Positions 11,500 to 20,548 of a DNA stretch of 64,000 nucleotides are shown in pieces (within the stretch, counting starts at the first letter, position 1; every line of letters begins with the position of its first letter). The position numbers and the translations under genes are program-made. The notes under the pieces were generated by a model. The model saw only the letters and a program-made list of their open reading frames with translations. It had not been told where the DNA came from and did not search any database. The DNA is taken from contig JAEOAD010000015.1 of the NCBI GenBank assembly GCA_036365145.1, forward strand, positions 40,955,001 to 41,019,000, read 5' to 3'. This stretch comes from Orientallactaga sibirica (lineage: Eukaryota; Chordata; Mammalia; Rodentia; Dipodidae).

Positions 11500-12486
11500 A
11501 AATAAGCCAGGCGTGGTGACGCATGCCTTTTATCCCAGCACTCGGAAGTCAGAGGTAGGAGGAATGCCGTGAGTTCGAGGCCACCCTGAGACTACATAGT
11601 TAATTCCAGGTCAGCCTGGGCCAAGGTGAGACCTACCTTGATAAACCAAAAATAAATAAATAAACAAATAAATAAATAAAGCTAATGATAATAATAATAA
11701 AATAAATAAAGCCTAGCACTTGGGAGGCAGAGTTGAGAGGATTGCAGTGCATTCGAGGCCACCCTGAGGCTACATAGTGAATTCCAGGTCAGCCTGGACT
11801 AGAGCGAGACCCTACCTTGAAATAAACAAAAAGAAAAAAGAAAAAAAAGCCAAATAACTAAATAATTTAGTCCTGTTTGGTACTGGACAAAGGAGTAAGA
11901 CAGGATTATATTACTTTCTTTTCTACTAATCCAATGTTTTATCTATATACAAACGAGCTCTCCTTTTCATACTCTACAGATTAAAATTATGCTATGTCTT
12001 AAGTGCTTTCTATTTGGACAGACTTTCTTGTTTAATTTCTTCCATTGATTTTTCTTGTTTGGTTTTTTTTAAGATTTTTTTTTTATTTTTATTTATTACA
12101 GACAGAGAGAGAGAGAATGGGTCCACCAGGGCCTCTAGCCACTGCAAACGAACTCCAGATGCATGTGCCACCATGTACATCTGGCTTACGTGGGAAATGG
12201 AGAATCGAACCGGGATCCTTAGGCTTCTCAGGCATGTGCCTTAACAGCTAAGCCATCTCTCAGCCCTTGTTTGCTTTTTTGTTTGTTTGTTTGTTTGGTT
12301 GGTTTTGGTTTTTCAAGGTAGGGTCTCACTCTGGCCCAGGCTGACCTGGAATTCACTATGTAGTCTCAAGGTGGCCTTGAATTCACAGCGATCCTCCTAC
12401 CTCTGCCTTCCTGGTGCTGGGATTAAAGGTGTGCACCACCACGCCTGGCTACATAGAATTTTGTTGTTTTTTGCTTGAAATTTATT
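11500..12486. repeat. SINEs and short unique DNA (intron 2)
   Basis: Contents are B1 plus (11,502-11,660), AAAT tail, partial B1 plus (11,706-11,830), about 200 bp of unique AT-rich sequence (11,850-12,055), tS1 minus (12,060-12,265) and B1 minus (12,290-12,455). No gene is seen. Confidence 0.8.
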
Positions 12487-12725
12487 TGAGAGCTTGTTTG
12501 GAGGTTCTAGCAGAGGAGCGCAGCTACTCGTATACCCTTGACAGAAGACCGGTCCTCCTCTATTCGAGGAAGGTCGTCCTCTTCGACCAAGTGCACAGCT
12601 TTGGGAGGGACACACATGGAGTAGTGAGGGAGGAAGGGGACACCCACCTAGCCAGCCAGATCAGCAGAATCAACCCTGGCGATCAATGGGGTGACAGATG
12701 TCACAGCCAGATCACCCTCACATCC
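12486..12725 (-). pseudogene. RN7SK: 7SK snRNA retropseudogene, 3'-truncated
   Basis: The minus strand begins GGATGTGAGGGTGATCTGGC, then reads CATCTGTCACCCCATTGATC and GAGGAGGACCGGTCTTC, and stops at AACCTCCAAACAAGCTCTCA. This is the 5' ~240 of about 331 nt of 7SK RNA, the scaffold that holds HEXIM and P-TEFb. It has scattered substitutions (for example AAGCTGTGCAC for AAGCTGCGCGC). The 3' third, including the La/LARP7-binding U-tail, is missing. The target sequence ctctcaaataaatt(t/a)caag flanks both sides, and there is no separate A-tail. No Pol III promoter (PSE/TATA) is visible upstream, so it is not expected to be expressed. Confidence 0.95.
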
Positions 12726-14083
12726 TGCTTGTAATTTATTTGAGAGAAGGAGAAAATGGAAGCACCAGGACCTTCAGCTGCTGCAAATGCACTCGAGACT
12801 TGTACACCTTCTTGTGTGCATGTGTGATATTGTGTGCTTACGTCATTGTGTCTGGCTTATGTGGGACCTGGAAATGGAAACATGAGTTCTTAGGCTTCAC
12901 AGGGAATTGCCTTAATCATTACACCATTTTTCCAGTCCTTTCTTTATGGTTTTTTGAGGTAAGGTCTAGCTCTACCACCAACTAACCTGGAATTTACTAT
13001 TAATTAGTCTTAGGCTTCGAATTCATTTATCCTCCTACCTTGGCCTCCCAAGTGCTGGTATTAAAGGCAAGTGCCAGGCTGGAGAGATGGCTTAGTGGTT
13101 AAAGCACTTGCTGGTAAAGCCAAAGGACCCAAGTTTGATTCCCCAGGACCTACATAAGCTAGATGCACAAGGTGGGCACATGCAACTAGAGTTCATTTGC
13201 AGTGGCTGAAGGCCCTGATACGCCCATCCTCTTTCTCTATCTGCCTCATTCTCTCTCACTTAAATAAATAAATAAAAACATTTTTAAAAAGCTGGGCGTG
13301 GTGGCACACACCTTTAATCCCAGCACTCGGGAGTCAGAGGTAGGAGGACTGCTGTGAGTTCAAGGCCACCCTGAGACTACATAGTTAATTCCAGGTCAGC
13401 CTGGGCCAGAGTGAGACCCTACCTCGAAACCCCCCCAAAAAAAATTTAAATTAAAAAAAAAAAAAAAAGGCAAAGGCCACCTTGCCCAGCCTAACTTGAA
13501 TTTTTTAAATTGTATTGTCTTTGAAGGAGGTGGAAAGGCAGACTTAGGTTTATAGGATTTAGGTCTTAAAAATGGAAAAAAAGGGCTGATGGGATGGCTT
13601 AGCAGTTAAGGAATTTAATTGCAAAGCCAAAGGACCCAGGTTTGATTCCCCAGGACCCACGTTAGCCAGATGCACAAGGGGGAGCACATGTCTGAAGTTC
13701 ATCTGCAGTGGTTGGAGGTCTTGGCAATCCTATTCTCTCTCTCTCTCTCTTTCTCTGTCAAATAAATAAATTAATTTAATTTAATTAAAAAGATAGAAAT
13801 AAATAAATAAACTATAAAAGTAGAAAAAAATTCAAAAGTAGCTGAGGTATAGTTCAGTGGCAGACTGCTTGACTAGCATGGACAAAGTCCTGAGTTCAAT
13901 CCCCAATACAGCCAGAGGAAAAAGAAGAAAAGGATGTGAAGTCTACATAGATATAAAAAGAACAAAAATTACATTGGAAGGAAGTAACCAAGAGTATTAG
14001 GCAAGCCATTAATCAGGTTCAGATAAATAACATTCAGAGAATACAAAAGTAGTAGAAAAAGAAACACCCTTATCGGCATTTAA
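12726..14083. repeat. SINEs and ID-like element (intron 2)
   Basis: Contents are diverged tS1 minus (12,735-12,935), B1 minus (12,940-13,075), tS1 plus (13,076-13,270), B1 plus (13,290-13,440), tS1 plus (13,583-13,775) and an ID-like tRNA-derived relic (13,840-13,920: tagttcagtggcagactgc ... gttcaatccccaatac). The rest (13,920-14,083) is unique and AT-rich. Confidence 0.78.
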
Positions 14084-14705
14084 GACTACCAAAAAAGGCA
14101 AAAAGGGCTGGAGAGATGGCTTAGTAGTTAAGGCATTTGCCTGCAAAGCCTAAGGACCCAGGTTCAATTTCCCAATACCCACATAAGCCATGTAACAAGG
14201 TGGTGCATGCATGTAGAGTACTTTTGCAGTGGCCGGAGGCTCAGGAGTTCCCATACTCTCTCCCTATCTGCCTATCCCTCCCCTCTCTTAAATAAATAAA
14301 TAAGTGAAGTACCAAAAATTTAAAAAAAAAAAAAAAAAAAAGACTACCAAGGACACTAGAAGAGGTGGCACACACCTTTAATCCCAGCACTTGGGAGGCA
14401 GAGGTAGGAGAATCACAGTGAGTTCAAGGCCAGCCTAAGACTACATAGTGAATTCCAGGTTAGCCTGGGCTTGAGTGAGACCCTACCTCAAAAAAAAAAA
14501 AAAAGACTACCAAGGGCTGGAGAGAGGGCTCAGCAGTTAAGATGCTTGCCTACAAACCTAATGACCCAAGTTTGATTCCTCAGCACCCACATAAAGCCAG
14601 ATACACTAAAGGGTTCATGCATCTGGGGTTCGTTTGCAGGAGCTAAAGGCCCTGATGTGGCCATATTCTCTGTCTGTCTCTCTCACTCTCTGCTTGCAAA
14701 TACAT
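14084..14705 (+). repeat. Serial SINE insertions at a gactacc target
   Basis: The stretch holds tS1 (14,105-14,325), B1 (14,353-14,500) and tS1 (14,515-14,700), each preceded by an A-run and the same target word gactaccaa (14,084, 14,342, 14,505). Confidence 0.8.
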
Positions 14706-14985
14706 TTTTTTTCCAGTGTAAAAACTATACAAATGTTTTATTTTCCTAATATCAGTAAACAGAGTTAGAACCATATCAGTATGTCATGGATCACACAGAA
14801 CAGAAGCCTAGTGAAACTAATTCATGAAAATGAAGGCTACTAGGAGGCCCAAGGAGTGTCTGGGTGAATGTGAGGAAAAGGGACACAGCGAGCCGCCGGG
14901 GCTCCTCAGCAGCAGGAGTAAGAATATGGGCACTGTAATGGTGACCATTATAATGTGGAGATCCCCCACTCATGCAAATGCAGAA
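14705..14985 (-). pseudogene. Possible 3' end of an unidentified processed transcript
   Basis: On the minus strand a non-repetitive stretch ends ggaaaataaaacatttgtat, then about 15 bases, then a run of A immediately abutting a SINE tail. An AATAAA about 20 bases before an A-run is the hallmark of a retroposed mRNA 3' end. I do not recognise the parent gene, and no conserved frame is evident. It could also be old intron sequence with a chance A-run. Confidence 0.35.
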
Positions 14986-16500
14986 ACCAGTTCAAATTCT
15001 TGAGAGGGAAAAAAAAACACCTAAGTGGTACATGTGAGCAGGGTGAGCTATGTGGTTGGTAAAAATACCTGTAAGAAACTATTAAAAAGGAGTACAACCA
15101 TGACTAAAATTGACCCAAGTTAGAATTCAAAATTTAAATCTTGTCCTACCACCGGAGAAGATGAGGATTCAGGACTAAGACAATCAGTGATAAAGGGTTA
15201 AGAGGGGCTGGAGGAAAGCTCAATGGAACAACACGTCCTGAGAATATGCCAGGCCCTGGATGCAGTCTCTAGGAATAGAAAAACATTACCATCACTACCC
15301 AGAAGCCCTGTAATTGTGATACAGTGTAAAATCTAATTTCAATCATAATTTTTTTTTTTTTTTTTTTGGTTTTTCAAGATAGGGTCTTTCTGTAGCCTAG
15401 GCTGACCTGAGTTACACTATGTAGTCTCTGGGTAGCCTTGAACGCACAGCCATCCTCTTCTGTCTCCAGAGTATTGGGAATCTTCAATCATAAAGTTTTT
15501 GTGCAAGATATGTTATAAAATTCTCTAACGCATGGTTTTCAGACTTTATTTTGAATCACATCCTAATTCTACAGGACAAGGAGTAGTGGTGACTCCATAT
15601 TTAAATAAGCACCTCAGACTCTCCTAAGGTTTGATCCTGTTGAACAACTTGCTTAGCCTAACTCCTTCTCATGTAAAATAATTTAAAAGGACTTTAATTT
15701 GCATAATGTTAAGTTTTTAATTAGATTAAAAATGAACAATAAAACTACTCAGGCACACAATTTATATAGTAACACTAAATAAGGACATACAATTTTTTTT
15801 TTAATTTTTCGAGGTAGGGTCTCACTCTAGCTCATGCTGAGCTGGAATTCACTATGAAGTCTCAGGGTAGCCTCTAACTCATAGCGATCCTCCTACCTCT
15901 GCCTCCCAAGTGCTGGGATTAAAGGGATGTGCCACCATACCTGGCTAGGACATGTAAATTTAAATCCATTGCATTATTTAGCTGGTTTTCATAATAGCAT
16001 TTAGTCACATTATTTATAATGGTATTTATTTATAAAATATGTTTAAGACTGGTTGGTAATTTAGCTTTGTTTTGGGTTTCTTAAAATTGAGACAAGAACT
16101 AGTCATGAGTTCACAAAGAACATTTATGGATATTGTGACTCTAGTTCACTGGCACCACCCCTCTAAACTGCAAATATGCATGCATGTAATTTAAGCCTAC
16201 CATTTGGATTTTAAGAAGCATCTTTATTTCTTTAAAGACTTTTTAAATACAGGGCCTCATGTATCCCAGGCTGGCCTTGAACTTGCTATGTAGCTAAAGA
16301 TGACCTTCAAAACTTCTGATCCTCCTGTTTCCTGAGTGCTGGGATTACAGGAGTGTGCCACCATACTTGGTCTATGATCAAACCCAGGGCTTCATCGCCA
16401 GCCCTATAAATGGTTCTTAAATGCTGTTACAGACATGATATAGTCAATCCAACTTGTTGAACATGGTGGTTGATTTTATAGGACTGTTCAATTCCGTTTG
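14986..16500. repeat. Mostly unique AT-rich DNA with three old minus-strand SINEs
   Basis: B1 minus lies at 15,355-15,480 and 15,800-15,945. An older B1/B4-type copy lies at 16,240-16,400 (minus; cccaggctggccttgaactt ... gggattacaggagtgtgcc). The remaining unique sequence has no recognisable frame. Part of it may be the long 3' UTR of the adjacent INIP retrocopy, since both are on the minus strand. Confidence 0.6.
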
Positions 16501-17370
16501 ATTGAGAAATAAAAATCAATGGCGACACAGCCATCATAATCAGTTCTTCAAGGATACAGTACAGCTTCCAACGTGCTGGTTATCTTCACTCTCCTTTTCA
16601 CGCTCTCACTTACATGTATCTCTCTTTTTCAGAAACAAAAAAATATTTAAGTTCACCAAAATTCTGAAAGTCAGTTTGTACAGAGCTGAATTAGAGTACT
16701 TTGACATTTGTTGTCACAAAATCCCTTTCATGACAGATACTTCCTTCATTCTGGATCAAGGCGTGGTAACATAGGAAGAATAAAATTCCCAAATGCAGAG
16801 TCTTGCATTATGAAGTATCCAGACGAATGCGCATGAGCATGCTGCAAAGCTGCTTTCTGTTGGGCTGCAATGTGCTGCTGCTCAGCGTGGTCCGGGAAGT
16901 CCTTGTTGAAAGAGGGTCTGGAGAGGGCAATGCTGGCTCCAGGATGATTTGTTGAAGATTGGTTTTGCATGAGTAATTTTCTTTTCTCTTTGTCCAGTTC
17001 TGCCAAGATTACAACTCTATTTTTGTTCTGAAAACCTCTTTTTATCAAATACAAAAGAATGGGCTTGACTCTATGCTTCAAACATGGTTAAGATCTCGAG
17101 CAGATGTTGCAAAGTCCTATGTCAGGAATAGCACTGGCCCTTGTCCTGAAGGATTTGCTGCCATCTTCCTATTTTCTGTTTCAATTATATCTGGTGGCAA
17201 CTGATAATCACTTTACAATCATCAGGGATGCGGCCAGCCCGCAAGGCCCCGCTGGCAGGTCTCAGCGGTCCAGGGGCGAGACTACTCAGAGCCAGGCTAA
17301 GGTACCCAAGCCGCCGCACTACAACCTTCCCGCTGGCACCATGCTTCCGCCTCCTGACTCAATAAATTAA
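16500..17370 (-). pseudogene. INIP: INIP (SOSS complex subunit C) processed pseudogene
   Basis: The minus strand has a GC-rich 5' leader (17,170-17,370), an ATG at 17,162-17,164 reading MAANPSGQG, a 104-bp intervening segment, then GFQNKNRVVILAELDKEKRK through NHPGASIALSRPS to LPMLPRLDPE and TGA (16,746-16,748). This is the full INIP protein (about 104 aa; MAANSSGQGFQNKNR in human), part of the SOSS single-strand DNA-binding complex in DNA repair. Residues normally spread over several exons are contiguous, so it is a retrocopy. It has lost function: the segment after Gly9 brings a TAG six codons later, and the body carries several replacements (for example Leu to Phe, Arg to Pro, Thr to Met). 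How far the 3' UTR extends below 16,500 is not certain. Confidence 0.92.
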
Positions 17371-18128
17371 AAAAAAAATTTTTTTTTTAAAAAAGACTAC
17401 CCAGAGGAGTGCTCAGCACTGAAACATCTCTAACACACCTCCCAAGGCTCAGGGTCCATTGCACAAGAGAAGGCAGAAAAAATGTAAGAGCCAAAGGAAG
17501 AGTAGGACTGCTTCCAATGTGCTCCTCCAGACATAAAATGGCCTGGATATCCATAACTTCTCAGTGCCTGACACTACCTACACAAGACCATCATAATAGG
17601 AGGAAAAGATGATGACATCAAAATGAAAAGAGACTGACTGAGAGGGGGAGGGGCTATGATGGAGGGTGGAGTTTCAAAGGGGAAAGTGGGGGGGAGTACC
17701 ATGGGATATTGTCTAAAATTAAGGAAATTGTCAATAAAAATAAATTTAAAAAAAAAAAAAGACTACCTTTAAGGTGTTTGCCTGCAAAGGATTCAGGTTC
17801 AATTTCCCAGGACCCACGTTAGCCAGATGCACAAGGGGGGGGCATGTATCTGGAGTTTATTTGCAGTGGCTGGAGGCCCTGGCACGCCCATTCTCTCTCT
17901 CTGTCCCTCCCTCAATCTTTCTCTGTCAAATAAATAAATAAAGACTACCTTAAGCTGGGCATGGTGGCACATGCCTTTAATCCCAGCACAGGAGAGGCAG
18001 AGGTAGGAGGATTGCCAAGAGTTCAAGTTCAAGGCTGCTCTGAGACTACATAGTGAATTCCAGGTCAGCCTGAGCTAGAGCGAGAACCTGACTTGAAAAA
18101 AAAAAAAAAAAAAAAAGGACTACCAAGA
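17366..18128 (+). repeat. L1 3'-end fragment and SINEs with gactacc target repeats
   Basis: Contents are the L1-type 3'-end module (17,402-17,755: gtgctcagcactgaaacatc ... attgtcaataaaaataaa), tS1 (17,770-17,940) and B1 (17,952-18,100). Each is preceded by gactacc (17,395, 17,761, 17,943), and the last copy stands at 18,118. Confidence 0.78.
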
Positions 18129-18475
18129 AAGATGTTATCAAGATGTGTCAGTTGATACACCTTTAAATACTGACAACAGTCTCACAATTTTTCTTTTCAA
18201 TTTTTCATAGTAGGGATTGAACCTACAGCTTATACAGATACATGCTAAGCACACTGTTAACTACAGAACAACTATCCTAGTCCCTCACATTCCTTAAAAA
18301 AAAATAAATAACCGAGCCAGGCATGGTGGCACACGCCTTTAATCCCGGCACACGGGAGACAGAGGTAGGAGGATCGCCGAGAGTTCAAGGCCACCCTGAG
18401 ACTACATAGTGAATTCCAGGTCAGCTCTGAGCTAGAGTGAGACCCTACCTCGACAAAAAAAAATAATAATAATAA

Positions 18476-18506
<31 letters not shown>

Positions 18507-18519
18507 CCAAGGTATTTAC
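18129..18519. repeat. Intron 2 next to exon 2: ID-like relic, B1 and AAAT tail
   Basis: A minus-strand ID/B4-like relic lies at about 18,188-18,283 (gattgaacctacagcttata). B1 plus lies at 18,314-18,460 with an AAT/AAAT tail to 18,505, which ends just downstream of the exon 2 donor on the transcribed strand. Confidence 0.75.
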
Positions 18520-18667
18520 CTGATAGAGAACTGGCCAAGCTTCCCCTCCGTAACTTACAGTCATCTTGACTAAGTTGTCGCTGGAGTTTAGCTTTCCCAG
18601 TAGGTGAAAGTATGTCAGGATTACTGAGCTTCCTGAAGAGCAGAGGACTTAGTCCAGTGACCACATC
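18520..18667 (-). CDS. MAST2: MAST2 coding exon 2 (residues 61 to about 109)
   Basis: On the minus strand a long pyrimidine tract ends in ttgaag and is followed by GATGTGGTCACTGG. The 148-bp exon encodes DVVTGLSPLLFRKLSNPDIL and continues through KLQRQLSQDDCKLRRGSLAS to Ser-Leu-Ser-Gly, then gtaaat as donor. This is the conserved MAST 'RKLSNPD ... RQLSQDDCKLRRGSLASSLSG' block found in MAST2 and its paralogues, with Ser residues in basic contexts that look like phosphorylation sites. The exon ends in phase 1, splitting the Gly codon, which fits the family's next residues (Gly-Lys-Gln). It is open throughout and shows no decay. A B1 SINE and its AAAT tail (18,314-18,505) end about 14 bases from the donor. 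Confidence 0.95.
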
Positions 18668-18955
18668 CTTCAATTAAAAGAAAAAAAAAAAAACAGTAAC
18701 ATATGAGCCTTTAGTATCTTTCTTAAAGGACGTTATATTAAGTATCTACAATATTTTGAATACAGTTAAAAGGTAACACTTTTGTTTTTCATTCAGTAGT
18801 TAAAGTCAGAAATTTATTTTAGCCCGTCATAGCAGCGCACGCCTTTAATATCAGTACTTGGGAGGCAGAGGTAGGATTGCTGAGTTCGAGGCCATACTGA
18901 GATTACATAGTGAATTCCAGGTCAGCCTGGACTAAAGTGAGGCCCTACCTCAAAA
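18668..18955. repeat. Intron 1, exon 2 acceptor side
   Basis: The poly-pyrimidine tract of the exon 2 acceptor lies at about 18,670-18,692 (purine run on the plus strand). Unique AT-rich DNA follows, then a B1 plus at 18,825-18,950. Confidence 0.75.
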
Positions 18956-19340
18956 GAAAGAAGAAAGAAAGAGAGAAAGAGAGAAAGAGAGAAAGAGAGA
19001 AAGAGAGAAAGAGAGAAAGAGAGAAAGAGAGAAAGAGAGAAAGAGAGAAAGAGAGAAAGAGAGAAAGAGAGAGAGAGGAGAGGAGAGGAGAGGAGAGGAG
19101 AGGAGAGGAGAGGAGAGGAAAGGAAAGGAAAGGAAAGGAAAGGAAAGGAAAGGAAAGGAAAGGAAAGGAAAGGAAAGGAAAGGAAAGGAAAGGAAAGGAA
19201 AGGAAAGGAAAGGAAAGGAAAGGAAGGAAAGAAGGAAGGAAGGAAGGGAGGGAGGGAGGAAGGGAGAGAGGGAGGAAGGGAGAGAGGGAGGGAAAGAAGG
19301 AAAGAAGAAGGAAAGAAGGAAGGGAGGAGAAAGAAAAACA
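18955..19340 (+). repeat. Long purine-only simple repeat (AAAGAGAG, AGGAG, AGGAA, GGAA)
   Basis: About 385 bases contain only A and G on the plus strand. They run from (AAAGAGAG)n through (AGGAG)n and a long (AGGAA)n to (GGAA/GGGA)n. It arose in the A-tail of the B1 just before it. Long open frames read through it (Lys/Arg/Glu one way, Phe/Leu/Ser the other) are artefacts. Confidence 0.97.
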
Positions 19341-20199
19341 GTGAGCCAGGTGTGCTGGCGCATGTCTTTATTCCCAGCACTCAGGAGGCAGAGGTAGGAT
19401 CACCATGAGTTCAAGGCCACCCTAAGTCTACATAATGAATTCTCGGTCAGCCTGGACTAGAGTGACACCCTACCTCAAAAACACAAAAACAAAAAAAGTA
19501 AAAGCAGTGCTAGGTTAAAAAAAACAACAGGGGACAGGGATAGTGGCATATGACTTTAATCCCAGCGCTTGGGAGACAAAGGTAGGAGGATTGCTGTGAG
19601 TTTGAGGCCACTGTGAGACTACATAGTGAATTCCAGGTCAGCCTGAACTAGAGGGAGACCCTACCCTCGGAAAATCAAAGAAAGAAAGAAAGAAAGAAAG
19701 GGTTAGCAGTTAAGGCATTTGCCTGCAAAGCCAAAGGACCCATGTTCAACTTTCCAGATCCCACATAAGTCACATGCACAAAGGTGAGGCAAGCAAAACG
19801 TTGCACATGCCCCACTAGGTGGCGTAAGCATCTGGAATTAGATTTCAGTAGCTGAGGTCCTTTAATGCCAATTTTCTCTTTCTCTCTGTCTCTAAAATAA
19901 TAAAGAGAGAGAGAAAGAGAGATGCGGCTGGAGAGATGACTCAGCAGTTAAGGAGCTTGCCTGCAAAGCCTAACAATCTGTGTTCAGTTCCCCAGTACCC
20001 ATGTAAAGCCAGATGCACAAGGTGGCACATGCATTTGGTGTTCATTTTTAGCGGCTGGTGGCCCTGACACACCCATTCTATCTCTCTCTGCTTGCAAATA
20101 AATAAATAAAATAAAATGAAATAAGAATAAGAGCAAGTTTGGCCCGTAAATCTCTCTGGCTTCCTGTTTCACCCTCTGATCTCTCCAACTTGCATGTAC
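19341..20199 (+). repeat. SINE cluster
   Basis: Contents are B1 (19,345-19,490), B1 (19,530-19,680), a tRNA-derived SINE (19,690-19,910) and tS1 (19,927-20,120), then about 80 bases of unique sequence. Confidence 0.8.
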
Positions 20200-20548
20200 T
20201 CTGGTGGTTTGATTTGGTATCCTCCATAAATTTATTACACATTCTGAATGCTAGGTCCCTAGCAATTGGCAATTTGGGAATTGAAGCCTCCCAGAGTCAG
20301 TGTGTTGTTGGAGATGAACTTATGGGTGTTACAGCCAGCTTTCCTTGCCAGTGTTTGGCACACACTCTTTCTGCTATTGTCCACCTGATGTTGGTCCAGA
20401 GGAGATGTCACCATTCTGCTCATGCCGTCATTTTTCCCCTGCCATCAAGAAACTTCTCCTTGAATCTATAAGCCAAAATAACCCTTTCCTCCCACAGGTT
20501 GGTCTTGGCCAGGTGTTTTCAGGCAGGAACTTAAAGCTATTTGCAACA
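20200..20548 (+). mobile_element. Solo LTR, MaLR-like
   Basis: The block reads ctggtggtttgatttggtat ... gggaattgaagcctcccaga ... taagccaaaataaccctttc ... gcaaca. It has a degraded AATAAA and the general layout of a rodent ERVL-MaLR LTR. A second copy in reverse is at 49,696-50,044. Family assignment is from memory. Confidence 0.65.

Noticed and set aside
16746..17081. INIP-like open frame of 111 codons as a functional gene or exon of a resident INIP gene
   Set aside because: Residues of several normal exons are contiguous without introns, the true start is separated by a frame-shifting segment, and there are many replacements. It is a retrocopy within MAST2 intron 2.
18910..19380. Long frames of Lys/Arg/Glu or Phe/Leu/Ser through the purine tract
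   Set aside because: They are translations of a simple repeat and change with repeat length.
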